A DNA stretch of 64,000 nucleotides from Solea solea. Lineage: Eukaryota; Chordata; Actinopteri; Pleuronectiformes; Soleidae. This document shows, in pieces, positions 49,901-59,426 of the stretch. Within the stretch, counting starts at the first letter, position 1; the number at the start of each line of letters is the position of its first letter. The notes beneath the pieces are model-generated. The model saw only the letters and a program-made list of their open reading frames with translations. It made no database searches and was not told the DNA's origin. Made by a program: the position numbers and the translations under genes. Location: contig NC_081136.1 of assembly GCF_958295425.1 (NCBI RefSeq), forward strand, positions 31,392,843 through 31,456,842, in the 5' to 3' direction.

Positions 49901-52900
49901 CCGATTGACTTTTTTATCACATTTTTATCTGTTAATTGCCGTTTTTTTCACACAATACCAGCCATGTGTCGGCTGAAGCGGGTTGTTGGGCGGAGGGTTG
50001 CTTTCTTTGATTATGTTTTCTAAAAGAGAGTGGTCAGCATCTTTCAGCATCAGTCTTAACAATCTGTGAATCGCTTGAACTACAGTAGGTGTGGACGGCG
50101 GGAACGCGGTGTGGACGGAGAAGGAGACGGCCGCTCTCATTGAAGTGTGGGCTGCCGATGACGTGCAGCACAGCCTGAAGACCTGTATCCGCAACGGGCA
50201 CATATTTGCCGACATAGCTGTGAAAATGACCGCGCTGGGATACGCGAGGACGTCGGATCAGTGCCACTCCCGGATCAAGAGGCTGAAGAAGACGTACAGG
50301 CGTCACTGCAACAGCCGCAGGTAAATACAACAGACAACACACGTGATTGTTTTGAGTGGACGAGCGGTTTCTCAGCTGACGTTTGATTCCTGTTTTTGTA
50401 GAAAGGGAGGACAGCCGGCATTGTTTCGATACTACCGCCTTCTGGCGCCGGTGCTTGGTGACATCTCCGCGTGTGTGGATGTGGACATCGATACCGCTGC
50501 TGACGACTTACAGCCATTTATGGACACGGATGTTTTTGACTTGTGTATGTTCAAATATCGTCAAAATCCTTGGTTGTTCAGTGCTCTTGAGCTCCCTTGT
50601 CAAAACAGGCAACTTACACATCATATATATACTGTATACATATGTATATATACTGTATATATATATATATGTATATATACAATATACAGACCAAACGATT
50701 TCAGGAAACCTGAATATCCTGATCTCTTGTGATGCACAGTGTCTTATTTTGCACTTTTTATAAAGAATAAATACACTAACGAGTCCGTTTCCTCCCGTTT
50801 TAGTCGAGCAGCCCTCAACCAGCCACACGCTGGCCGACATGAGCAGGAAGATGGCCTGGTCGGACCAGGAGACTCGCACGCTGCTGGAGCTCTGGGGCGA
50901 GGACGGCGTCCAGGTCACGCTGAGAGGCTGCCTGCAGAACAGACACGTGTTCGAGTACATCTCCGAGAAGATGGCCGACCACGGGTTCATCCGGACCTCG
51001 GAGCAGTGCTACACGCGCATAAAGCGCCTCAAACACGGCTTCCTCCACGAGAAGTCAGTGAAGGCAGAAGACCGTTTGCTATCGTTTGTCATTTCTAAAG
51101 CAGCCAGTGCAGTGGTCAATACATTTAACTATTTATTTATTTCACATCCAGGAAGGACTTTAAATTCTTTAATGAGATGGAGGAAATCTTCAAAAAGGAG
51201 TTGAAAGTCGACGACTCAGCCGCCGAAATACCAACTCTAGAGGAGCCGGAGGAGCTTGTGCCTGAAGTGACACAGAAGAAAGGTGAAAAGAAAAATAACA
51301 TGAGCTCTTGAAACTTTCTTCATTTTACGCCACTGGACGACATAAGTATAAACACTTGTAATTACTCAGCGCATGTTTTTTTTTTTTTTTTAGATCAGTC
51401 ACAAGGTCTTTCCGCTTGCCTCTAATCAAGTGCTGTGTACAGATTAGTTTAAATTAGATTAGATTGAGCCAGCAGCATAAAGTTAACGAGTAGATCATTT
51501 CATAAATGCAAAGAAATACGAAGATTTGAGGGCAAAATTCTTTTTTAAAAAGTAAGTTTATACATATTCCTAACTATAAAATCCATATTATCATTAGTAG
51601 TGTTGTGCATATATAATAAACACATTTCTAAGTACATGATGTGCAGTGTTGCAGGATAATTGCACAGATTTATACTAAAACAGTATTATTTTAATCGTGC
51701 CGCTTGTTTGTGGACCTGCGTCTTAGCCTCCTCCAGTAACCAGTGGGTGGCCGACAGCACGAAGCTGCCCTGGAACGACAGTGAGACCAAGGCCCTGCTG
51801 GACATCTGGGGGAGCGAGGAGACCCAGGAGAACCTGAAGGGCTGCACGAAGAACAAACACATCTTCATCCAGATCTCTCAGGTCATGGCCAGCCAAGGCT
51901 ACACGCGCAGTCCGGAGCAGTGTCAGACCAGGATAAAGAGGCTGCGGGCCAATTTCAGACACTTCCTGGAGGGCAGGAAGTAAGTTTGGAGCGGCGACAA
52001 AAAAACATTATGTGCTTGAGATTATCCGCATTCCCAAGCTTCCTCTAGTCGTACTGTAGTGGGGAGCACCAGAGCATGTAAAACCTCTCAAATCTGACTT
52101 GATTTTAAAAACATGGGACATAACGACCCAATTTTCAATATTTTAATCCTGAGAAAGCACAGACTAGATGATCCAGTCAAGGGCGCAGGACCACTCACTG
52201 AATCAAACGATTTCAGGAATTTGGCAAATTATCCTCTAGTGTGGGGGGTGGGGCTTAAGAGGAGTGGAGCAGAACGATTTTGACCAAAAGAGTGAAGCAG
52301 CATATTTAACTGGCGCCTTATCTCTCACTCCGTTTCACTCTAATTTCACTTTTACCGGCGTCTGACGTTTCATGTCACAGCGGCGCGAGTAGAGGTCTTA
52401 TTCCACTCTGTCTCTCATAGAGCTCGACATAGTGAACCTTAATGAAAACGATTTAGTTTAATTTGTTTGGTCACAGGTTGTAACGCGCATGTGTGTGTCC
52501 TGTTCACAGGGGAGAGAAGCAGGAGTGCAAGTTCTTCGAGCAGCTGGTGCAGATATTTGGAAGCAAGTACATGATGACCTCTGACCCCGTGGCTGAGGAT
52601 GCAGCTGACGTTGAAGGTGAGCGAAGGGAACACTGCTGTACTGTTGATGTCACACCTGGGGCTTGGACCCCAGGTTGGGAACCATGGCAGTAGAGGAATA
52701 ACTGCCAACTAGTCCCCTTTCTCTGAAGTGCAAATGGTAAAATAACAACAAACACACAAACGGCAAGTAAGAAAAGGCCACAAAAGATCCAAAAAAACAA
52801 ATGTAACTGATCTGAGAGACGGCAAAGAAGAAAAGAGTACATCAAATCCCAAAGCCCGGACAAATAAGTCTTTCTATGGTGTCTCAGAAGTGCAAATCAC

Positions 52901-53111
52901 AACAACAAATAAACAGCCAAGAAGAAAACGCCACAAAAGATCCAAAAAATCAACATCAAATAAAGAAAATATAACCAAAACGACAACAAATCCAGAAACA
53001 CAACAATGAGTTTAGCTACCAGAACCCTGTTAAATCCTGATCTTAACATTAAAGTGTCATGTTTACACTTTAATAACTGAAATGTTTCTTCTGTCCGAGC
53101 CAGAGTCGTGA
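37899..53111 (+). CDS. tinf2: TIN2 N-domain protein with seven Myb/SANT-like domains (24 exons)
   Basis: Exons: 37899-37938, 39148-39350, 41261-41365, 41519-41614, 41841-41951, 42742-42865, 42975-43431, 44030-44097, 44185-44428, 45104-45273, 45782-46046, 46140-46288, 46727-46818, 47143-47300, 47424-47563, 48642-48894, 48995-49110, 50089-50320, 50402-50544, 50804-51053, 51152-51282, 51727-51979, 52510-52616, 53104-53111. All introns are GT-AG and all phases agree, giving 3,915 nt and 1,304 residues. Residues about 24-200 match the N-terminal domain of TINF2/TIN2, the shelterin subunit that bridges TRF1, TRF2 and TPP1. Residues about 405-1300 are seven trihelix Myb/SANT-like DNA-binding domains. 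The start ATG follows an in-frame TAA immediately. I infer a nuclear chromatin- or telomere-associated role. Mammalian TIN2 lacks the Myb/SANT array, so the symbol rests on the N-domain. Exons 1 and 24 are least certain; exon 2 uses a weak donor (gtctgt). Confidence 0.85.
39148..42865 (+). CDS. tinf2: Exons 2-6: TIN2 N-terminal (TRFH-like) domain
   Basis: Exons 39148-39350, 41261-41365, 41519-41614, 41841-41951 and 42742-42865 encode residues 14-227. Diagnostic matches to vertebrate TINF2 are [20 protein letters not shown] (human [20 protein letters not shown]), [13 protein letters not shown] (human LCMGLKAKVVVEL) across the exon 2-3 junction, and [20 protein letters not shown] with PVP (human [20 protein letters not shown] with PTP). 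In mammals this domain is an alpha-helical TRFH-like fold that binds TPP1 and a TRF2 peptide. Matches at both the exon 2-3 and 4-5 junctions support the splice model. Intron 2 holds a Tc1 element. Confidence 0.9.
39814..41106 (-). mobile_element. Degenerate Tc1/mariner transposon in intron 2
   Basis: The ends are inverted repeats: cagtggtgtgaaaaagtgtt on the left, and cattgctgtgaaatagtatt as the inverse of the right end. Both continue into 'ttcctgatttctta', and each is flanked by TA, the Tc1 target duplication. The minus strand encodes Tc1 transposase pieces in different frames. At 40157-39890 these include [19 protein letters not shown] and [12 protein letters not shown], holding the second Asp and the Glu of the DD34E catalytic triad. 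An upstream piece at about 40410-40165 has the region before the GGG-rich loop. Frame shifts and stops make it inactive. Confidence 0.9.
42975..44097 (+). CDS. tinf2: Exons 7-8: linker with SIM-like and basic motifs
   Basis: Exons 42975-43431 and 44030-44097 encode residues 227-402, of low predicted order. Visible elements are LSLPP (a relaxed [YF]xLxP TRFH-ligand pattern), a helix-like [31 protein letters not shown] (TIDLT resembles a SUMO-interacting motif), and the basic cluster [12 protein letters not shown], a possible nuclear localisation signal followed by acidic residues. Exon 7 ends two bases into an ATG codon. Without splicing, the next codon is TGA (43433-43435), so retention of intron 7 would give a TIN2-only protein. 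Confidence 0.8.
44185..45273 (+). CDS. tinf2: Myb/SANT-like unit 1 (exons 9-10)
   Basis: Exons 44185-44428 and 45104-45273 encode residues 402-540. The trihelix reads [16 protein letters not shown], then [20 protein letters not shown], then [13 protein letters not shown]. The closing helix is [11 protein letters not shown], and an acidic spacer ([15 protein letters not shown]) follows. The two Trp residues and the EQC-TRIK core match the Myb/SANT-like class (Pfam Myb_DNA-bind_4) known from ZSCAN20/29. The intron between its exons carries a diverged SINE and an AAT array. Confidence 0.85.
44510..44705 (-). mobile_element. Diverged headless SINE in intron 9
   Basis: The segment shares 'taccactttatcctccaca' followed by 'aagggtcgtggggg', 'gtcaatttagagtgtccaatt' and 'gagaaaacccatgcacacac' with the SINE at 3181-3561, in the same orientation. 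The tRNA-like head is absent. Confidence 0.7.
44729..44757. repeat. (AAT)n microsatellite
   Basis: Tandem AAT units in intron 9. Confidence 0.95.
45782..46288 (+). CDS. tinf2: Myb/SANT-like unit 2 (exons 11-12)
   Basis: Exons 45782-46046 and 46140-46288 encode residues 540-678. The unit reads [58 protein letters not shown], then [12 protein letters not shown]. The last motif corresponds to the FYEEMEALL-type helix that closes ZSCAN29 Myb/SANT domains. The cassette is 414 nt, the same length as unit 1. Confidence 0.87.
46727..47563 (+). CDS. tinf2: Myb/SANT-like unit 3, split by an extra intron (exons 13-15)
   Basis: Exons 46727-46818, 47143-47300 and 47424-47563 encode residues 678-808. The unit reads [19 protein letters not shown] | [20 protein letters not shown], then [18 protein letters not shown], then [11 protein letters not shown]. 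The extra phase-0 intron falls just after the second Trp, where every other unit is continuous. That intron contains a MITE, although most of its length lies outside the element. GRY-type residues replace the usual K-G-C-x-x-N before the middle helix. Confidence 0.85.
46854..47078. mobile_element. MITE with terminal inverted repeats and TTAA flanks (intron 13)
   Basis: The left end aaaggtccagtgtgtaa and right end ttacacactggacctttt are inverse copies, and TTAA occurs at both borders (46852-46855, 47077-47080), as in piggyBac-type insertions. It is about 225 bp and non-coding. Related copies are at 20220-20340, 25598-25810 and 37320-37520. Confidence 0.75.
47564..48641. other. Intron 15 with a three-copy inverted/direct repeat
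   Basis: A block of about 120 bp occurs inverted at 47792-47903, direct at 47994-48117 and direct again at about 48382-48490. It is recognisable by 'agtggaaaaaaatattaata' and 'gtttttgggaaggtggc'. The two direct copies also share the flank 'gtgtaaacataatgg...ttaaagggttaaaatttc' (47938 and 48312). The first two copies could fold into a long imperfect hairpin in the pre-mRNA. Confidence 0.75.
48642..49110 (+). CDS. tinf2: Myb/SANT-like unit 4 (exons 16-17), divergent third helix
   Basis: Exons 48642-48894 and 48995-49110 encode residues 808-931. The unit reads [40 protein letters not shown], then [19 protein letters not shown] and [10 protein letters not shown]. The recognition-helix core differs from its sisters: TRIKRLK becomes CKVKALR. 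The spacer to unit 5 is acidic ([14 protein letters not shown]). Confidence 0.87.
49490..49800 (+). mobile_element. LINE remnant in intron 17
   Basis: The text 'ttttaaaagctctaaatgg' and 'cttagccccacttatttatc' corresponds to the FKALNGLxPxYLSDLL region near the end of L2/Rex-like LINE reverse transcriptases. It is followed by 'tcatttttggaacagctgcc' (WNSLP-like). Stops and shifts show decay. It resembles the remnant at 3051-3860. Confidence 0.55.
50089..50544 (+). CDS. tinf2: Myb/SANT-like unit 5 (exons 18-19)
   Basis: Exons 50089-50320 and 50402-50544 encode residues 931-1056. The unit reads [59 protein letters not shown]. The closing helix is [12 protein letters not shown] instead of CKFYEQL, and a long acidic tail follows ([12 protein letters not shown]). 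The acceptor at 50088 was preferred because using the AG three bases upstream would place a stop in frame. Confidence 0.85.
50620..50690. repeat. AT-rich microsatellite (intron 19)
   Basis: TATATA / GTATATA tandem sequence with alternating purine-pyrimidine character. Confidence 0.9.
50804..51282 (+). CDS. tinf2: Myb/SANT-like unit 6 (exons 20-21)
   Basis: Exons 50804-51053 and 51152-51282 encode residues 1056-1183. The unit reads [59 protein letters not shown], then [11 protein letters not shown]. The spacer is acidic ([11 protein letters not shown]). GC-rich third codon positions make the open frame stand out from the AT-rich introns. Confidence 0.88.
51727..52616 (+). CDS. tinf2: Myb/SANT-like unit 7 (exons 22-23)
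   Basis: Exons 51727-51979 and 52510-52616 encode residues 1183-1303. The unit reads [59 protein letters not shown], then [12 protein letters not shown]. The donor of exon 22 is a consensus gtaagt. This is the last complete unit before the short terminal exon. Confidence 0.88.
53104..53111 (+). CDS. tinf2: Terminal coding exon 24 (two residues and stop)
   Basis: After the cag acceptor the phase-1 frame gives Glu-Ser-TGA. An alternative acceptor seven bases upstream (ccgag) would instead give about 25 residues ending in ...PPVYstop at about 53182-53184. The cag site is favoured by splice consensus, but the choice is not secure. Confidence 0.5.
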
Positions 53112-53291
53112 AAACCGTCCACCACGGAGACGCCACGGCAGACGCAGCGTGGGGAGCGCTAACTGCCGCGCCGCCTGTTTACTGAAGACGAAGATGAGTC
53201 TGACCGGGCTTTACTGGAATTTACTTATTGCCTTTGTATATATATACTTCAAATACTTTTACATTCTCCAGACACGAGACCTACTGTAGGC

Positions 53292-53317
53292 TGTAGTGTA
53301 GTGTAGTGTAGTGTAGT
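53292..53317. repeat. (GTAGT)n short array in the 3' UTR
   Basis: Five or so GTAGT units between stop codon and polyadenylation signal. Confidence 0.85.
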
Positions 53318-53374
53318 CCAGTGTGTGCGTTTGTCTGTCCCTCGATGAGTTGTCTATGTGATTAGAGCCATGCC

Positions 53375-53380
53375 AATAAA
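53375..53380 (+). terminator. AATAAA polyadenylation signal of the TIN2-like gene
   Basis: The canonical hexamer lies 264 bp after the predicted stop and is followed within about 70 bp by a T-rich tract. It implies a 3' UTR of roughly 290 bp. Confidence 0.7.
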
Positions 53381-53442
53381 ACCCAGGATGCTCAGGGCTT
53401 GAGAGACAGAAGTGAAATATCTGATGTTGACCTGGTCAAAGT

Positions 53443-53465
53443 CTTTTTTTTTTTTTTTTTTTTTT

Positions 53466-53496
<31 letters not shown>

Positions 53497-53500
53497 TTAA
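53443..53500. repeat. Poly-T and AT array
   Basis: A T run of about 20 followed by ATATAT tandem sequence. Confidence 0.9.
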
Positions 53501-54479
53501 TTATTTTCTACCGCAACTACACGTGAGTGAATCAAAGCACACGCAACAAAAAACCAACACTGTAACCACACTGTGCTTTATTTTTATTTACTTCAAGCTG
53601 TCTTCTTTGTAAAGTCCGAACGCTGAGCGGTGAATGTTTGTGAAAAGAGGATTTATTTTTAAGTTAATTTACGATTTAGTTCTCGGTGTGAACGGAAAAC
53701 CTTTTTTTATTTATTTAAACATAATGCGCTGCAAAATTTCACAATTTAAAAAAAAAAAAAAAAAAAAAAAGTTACACTTCAAATGTTATGTTCTACAAAT
53801 ATGTCGGATTTTTGTCGCATCCATTAAAAGAAACTTGAGAAGTATGGCTTTCCGTGACTTGCTTTTTATAATCACAAATGACGTGTTGTGATTTTACAAC
53901 CAGCGGGGTTTGTTTAATCTGTGAGATTAACAGTGACGTTATAGAGGGTATAAAATGTGCAACACAGAGTTTTTTTGTATGTAATCAAATGTCTATTTAA
54001 TGTTTATTATGTCAGATGTTGTGGCTCTTGGCGGGGAATTGCTCAGTGCTCTGCTAAACGTGTCATTATTCACGTTTCTCAGGAGTGACATTATCTCCAA
54101 CCTGCTACAGAGACATGGAGGATTAAGCACATTAAAGAGTGTGGGGGTGGGGAGATTATATCATAAATTTACTTCCAGGGTTTGTGATGTTGGATCACAC
54201 AGAACCATCAGATCATTTCCCACCTGACTGCCCACGTGCACCTTTTAGTGCCGTTTGCTCTGCAACTTGCAAATGATGCCCTCTAGGTGGCGCCAGTGGA
54301 CAAGAAGCAAAAGAAGACTCTGGAGTTCTCTTCTGTTGTCCATTTACAATAACAGTGGTCGTCATACGTCCAGCAGAGAAACACTGAAACTGTCACTGCT
54401 CTGAACCCACTCCACGTAAAACACACACACACACACACACGTTTGTGCAGCATTGATAGTGAGGACCCGCATAGACATA

Positions 54480-54600
54480 ATGCATTCTCTAGCCCCTTAC
54501 CTTACCTTACCTTACCTTAACCATAACCATCACAACTAAATACCCTAACCCTAACCCTTAACCTTACCCCCAAAACCCCTTTAAAGATGTGAGGACCAGA
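54480..54600. repeat. Pyrimidine-rich repeat with telomere-like CCCTAA units
   Basis: Tandem CTTAC units (about 54498-54519) are followed by ACCCTAACCCTAACCCTTA at 54542-54560. The surrounding text ('cataatgcattctctagccc') is that of an interspersed fish repeat. Confidence 0.7.
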
Positions 54601-55551
54601 CAACATGTCCTCACTCCCTATGGTTGATATATTTTTTGGTCCTCACAAAGCTACTAATACAAGAACACACACGTCAGATTTAGACATGTTATTATACGCT
54701 GTGTAGCTATATTTATATTTATATTTTTTATTTTTTATATGTTTATTTCAGCTTCACTGTGAAAACAGTATTTTTTTTTGTTGACTTTTATTTTACTGAT
54801 ATATATTAGTGATATATTAGAAAGAGCATCTAACACTTTCTGGGCCTCAGGACTGAAGCCCCCACCCCCACCCAACCCCCCGAATCCACTCATTCCACTT
54901 TGCGCTGTCTGTATTTTTCCATCATTCATTTCCAGACACAGATAGAAGACAAAATTAAAAGGAAAAAACACCCCCTTACGTCAATATTCCAAGTCTCTGG
55001 AAATCTTTAGGATGAAAGAACAACATACTTCTAAAAAACACATGTTTATTTACACTATTTTTAAAGGTTAACATTTCTTTCATGCTTTTGGTGGCTATTA
55101 TTTGTTATGAGATAGGAGGGATGGTTATTTCTGTTTAGTGTAGTTTAGTTTAGTCATACCCCACCTACAGCACAATTTGTGAACTCAAGTGGGCTGCACC
55201 AGTAAAATAACAGCATAATCACCTATAAACAGAATAATGAAGTGATCTTTTTACAAAATGTGACATTTCTTGAGGAGAAATAGGTGCAATTTCAAATATA
55301 ATATGCCTAAATTTACCATGTACACACACAGGCATTACAACCTACAGATCACAGTGGATCCTGCGGGCCGGAGTGGGCCGGTTCTGGCCCGTGGGCCGTA
55401 CTTTTGACACCCCTGGCATAGAACACGGAGTTCATCTCCGGTTTGAGTTCATCTTTTGGTTTGAGATCCGTTAACCCCGCGATGCCCCGTGCATGAAACA
55501 CTGTAGTCCTTGTTCAAGTCACATGATAGGATGTTCATGTCACTCATGTTT

Positions 55552-55587
<36 letters not shown>

Positions 55588-55779
55588 GTTTTTACGCTGG
55601 GTTTTCTTCTCATTTGTCACACCTCTTGTTATCACTGATTTCTGTAAAGGGCTAGAACACATGATGGCCACGGTGGGATTGTGCAACATGCCACTGATTC
55701 ACTCCTCTACCCCGAGGGAGGGCATTTTCACCCGACTTCATAACTGCAACAGGCAGGTTCACGTTCTCCCTCTACTTTC

Positions 55780-55810
<31 letters not shown>

Positions 55811-56268
55811 CCAGATACAGTGAATATACTCAAACATGCAGCTTCATGCTCTGCCCTCTACCGCATACACAAAATGTGTAAATTTAAAAGGAAAAATTCA
55901 AACATTGTGAAGTGAGAGATTGTGTGTGTTTGTGTGTGTGTGTGTGTGCAGGGAGCCTCCCTCCCTAGGGGTTGTGTGTGGGCTTGTTACAGCAACATTC
56001 CTCCTCTCAGCTGCTTCTGAACAGCACATTCCACACAGACAGCGATAGAAAGAGAAAATAGGATGAGGAAGGAGAACAGAGAGAGAGAGAGAGGGAGAAA
56101 GAAGGGAAGTGTTAAAAAAAAACAGTAGAGAGGATAAAACATAACATTTCATAGGATCGGCGTAAAGTGTGTAATTGATCCTCGTCATCGTATTCGGCTG
56201 ACTCAGGGTCAGAGGTCAGGGTCAGAGAGAGTACAGCGAAACAAGAGCCAGTGCTGAGAAAAGGAAGT

Positions 56269-56270
<2 letters not shown>

Positions 56271-56302
<32 letters not shown>
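56271..56302. repeat. (GA)n microsatellite
   Basis: An uninterrupted GA run. Confidence 0.95.
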
Positions 56303-56303
<1 letters not shown>

Positions 56304-58825
56304 GGGCCACGAGGACGTTCTTTAAATATTAGTCCCCATGCAAACATAAACCACAGTGTGTGTGTGTGTGTGCGTGGTTTATGATTGCAGATTGTGCAGA
56401 TTGCTCAAAGTTACTGTGCACGTCCTGTTTTGTGGCTAAATTGAAAATGGCTGACTTCCTTTTCGGTCAAGATCATGTTCGCAGACGTGCGCAGGGTCGC
56501 TCTCAGGTGTCGCGTGTGAAGTTTCAAGCCGATCGGTCGGAGCCTTTTCTTCACTTTTTAACTTCACTGTCCACCTTTAAAACATATCTTACAACCTATT
56601 TTTGCTCTTTGGTTTTACTTTTTTCTATTGTTTTTATTGTACGACTTGTTTAATTGAGTTGTTTTTACACTTTCTACACTATTTTGTTGTTTTATTGTTT
56701 GTTTTTAGGTCTCTTAGAGGTCTTGTGTTTTACTTATCTATGATGTACAACCCTTTGTTTCAGCTGCTGTTGTTTTTAAAGTGTTTTATTATAAATAAAG
56801 TTAGATTGGATTGGAGTGTATGGAGAAGTTATAGGGCACTTCCTGTTATGTGGCGAACGGTCGAAATTCGCCAAAATTCGCCAAAATTCGCTGAAATTCC
56901 GATGGCTTGTTGTGGCCACGCCCTTTTGAATCTGCGAGACCTTTTGATGATCTGTCATCGTTGATGTGTTTAATACAAATTGACGTATACTAACATGCAA
57001 ATTAACGCCAAATTAAATATAACCCACTTCCTGTTGCGTTGAGGTCATGGTCCCAATAGATCGTCCTGGGCTGTGACAGGTTTCAGCTTTGTCCTACCAG
57101 GACTCACCTTCAGGAGCGCTATTGAGCCGAAACGGAACAACAAAAACTAAAACTGAAAAAAACATTTCCGTTAACTGAAATATAATATAATAAAAAACTA
57201 GAGTTAATAAAACCCCAGATAACTAACTGAAAACTGAATTGTGTGTTTACAAAACTAACTAAAACAAACTAAAATTGGAGCAAAAAAATGCTTCGTTTTC
57301 GTCTTTGTAAGTGTATTTCATACGAAGTGTGTTTATTTTAAGGCGCAGTTTACCAAGGGTTGCACCTGTGGCACATATCTGTGCTGTGTGAGCACTAATG
57401 ATTAAAAATGGCATCTTTTGTTGGGTTTTTATGACCCGATACTTATAATTATGACCCTTTTGAATCTTGCACCTGGCAAATACTCCATAGCACAAAAAAC
57501 TAACACGAAAACCCATCAAAAAATAAAAGTTAATTAAACCTAACTCATTTTAAAATCAAATCCAAAACTATGATAACCTCGATGGATCAACAACTCCTGG
57601 GTGCAGTGATGTTAAAACTGCAGATTTTCTCTATGGACTTTGGTGTGAGGGCTCAAGTTTCTGGTCAAAAAAAGATGTGGAGAAAAACACTGGGAAAAAG
57701 GTGTGAACGCATTCTTAAGATATTGTGGACGTGAGCAGGTGTGGTGCAGTGCCTGACAGATGTTTTATTTAAAAAAAGATTGATATTATAAAGCTGAAAT
57801 ATACTCATGTATTCTATTGAATGATGCACATTGAACATTAGGCGATTAATCAATGAATCGATTAGTTGATTCCCAGGCAAAGGCTTTTTTTAAATGTATG
57901 ACTCAGCAAAAGTTTAACAAAGTTAATGCCGGACCCTAATCTTAATCCAACTACCATTCAAAATCTGAGACATAACCAGTTCCTTAGAAATGAGGTTCTG
58001 CCTCGTTAGGACCAGGTTTTGGTCTCCACGAGGACTACTGCTCCTGACAAGGTCAGTGTCTCTGCTTGAGAGGTAACTGAGGGCAACTGAGGACAAGGAA
58101 GCACCGTGAAAAATGGGAGGGGGGGCGGAGAGGCAGAATTAACCAAATCTAAAATATTTACTGGGATAACAATCCAATAAACTCAAAGACAAGAGCAACA
58201 AAAAGCAGTTTGTGTGTGAGAGGCTTGTTGGCTCAGTGACAGCGTCCCCTCTCTTTCTCCTTATTGTTCGGCCTGAATAGATGGGTTTGTTTTGTCGTCG
58301 CTGGTAGAACTAAAGGGAGAAGAAAGTGACTTGATTCCTCCTCTCTGTGAGGTTTATTGGAGGGAAATTAATCACGTCAAAAAAAAGAAGAGTCCGCCGA
58401 GATCTCCAGAGACAACACGACGACACACAACACCACTTGTACCACTTTGTCACTTCTGCTGCATTTAAACGAGCTGAATAATCAAAATGATCATCTGTCG
58501 GCGTAATTATGTAACCCTTTCTCATAGAAATTATATTTATTTTAAGGCTTGAAGCACTATGACTTCCTGTTTGACTTCTTTAACACAAGTTTCACTAGTT
58601 ACTTTTAATTCTCCACAATTACACACCCTAAATTTAACTGAACACACACACATACACACACACAGGAGATCTATGTTATATACACGTATCAAACCCCTGC
58701 TGGAGATGTGACATGATAACCTTTGTTTCTATTTCTGGAAATATCTTAATCCAGATTATATATCTGACCCATTTAATCTGCTGGCTATGAGATGCTTCTT
58801 TACTGTGGTCTCCACATAATCTCCC

Positions 58826-58838
58826 TCTGTCTGTCTGT

Positions 58839-58897
<59 letters not shown>

Positions 58898-58898
58898 G
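58826..58898. repeat. (CTGT)n-(CTAT)n compound tetranucleotide array
   Basis: About nine CTGT/TGTC units pass into about nine CTAT/TATC units. Confidence 0.95.
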
Positions 58899-59245
58899 TT
58901 TCACTCTTCTTTCTTGAAAATATAGATACAGCTGGTGAATGTTGGGTGTTCTTTCAGACAATCGACACTTTTGAAACATTAACACTGAGACTGTAAAAAA
59001 AGGGTTCAAATAGAATGTAGAATGTACATTATAGACGGTGCAGAATATACACAGTATGGGCTTGATATTTACAGTATAAACAAATACATACTACTACTAC
59101 AACAAATAGGTAAATAAATAAATAAATAAATAAATAACAATTATAATAATTGTGCATTGTATAACTATAAGATATAAAATAAAATTCTACATTAAAAGAC
59201 ATGGAGAAAAATGTCTCGCGTCAAAACAACAGACACACATTCTGT

Positions 59246-59400
59246 CCAATCACAACAGGCTTTAGTTTGGAGTTACATCCGCGCCAGCCAATCACATTCT
59301 AATCCCAGGTGTGTGTTGGCCAATCGCGACCCGGCATAGTCTGGAAAGGGCGGGCCGTGTTTGCAGTTGGCTATGCCCAGTCCGGATGTTCCCCAGTAGC
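59246..59400 (+). promoter_or_regulatory. ptpn12 promoter: three CCAAT boxes and a GC box
   Basis: Forward CCAAT boxes lie at 59246-59250, 59288-59292 and 59320-59324, 42 and 32 bp apart. A GGGCGGG Sp1-type box is at 59348-59354. The last CCAAT lies in a TTGGCCAA palindrome. Composition turns CpG-rich here after AT-rich flanks. No TATA box is seen, consistent with a housekeeping-type NF-Y/Sp1 promoter and a start near 59,390-59,420 (inferred). Confidence 0.7.
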
Positions 59401-59426
59401 GAATAACGAGCAGCAGCAGTGTGTGA

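Larger units (their letters stand above)
53520..59240. other. Intergenic stretch with repeats
   Basis: No gene is supportable. Contents are poly-A at 53747-53770 and CA arrays at 54421-54441 and 55554-55586. A fish repeat at about 54445-54600 includes CCCTAA units, and a 'gggccggttctggcccgtgg' repeat fragment lies at 55355-55420. There are GT arrays at about 55783-55799 and 55921-55950, a GA array at 56271-56302, and a short 'ttcgccaaaa' tandem at 56863-56893. Tetranucleotide arrays lie at 58826-58898 and 59110-59138. The open frames are low-complexity artefacts. Confidence 0.6.

Noticed and set aside
54480..54600. True interstitial telomere block
   Set aside because: There are only two perfect CCCTAA units, inside a pyrimidine-rich interspersed repeat, so a chromosome-fusion remnant is not supported.
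54735..54971. Glycine-rich open frame on the minus strand
   Set aside because: It is composed of a CCCCCACCC tract and AT-rich flanks, with no recognisable domain.
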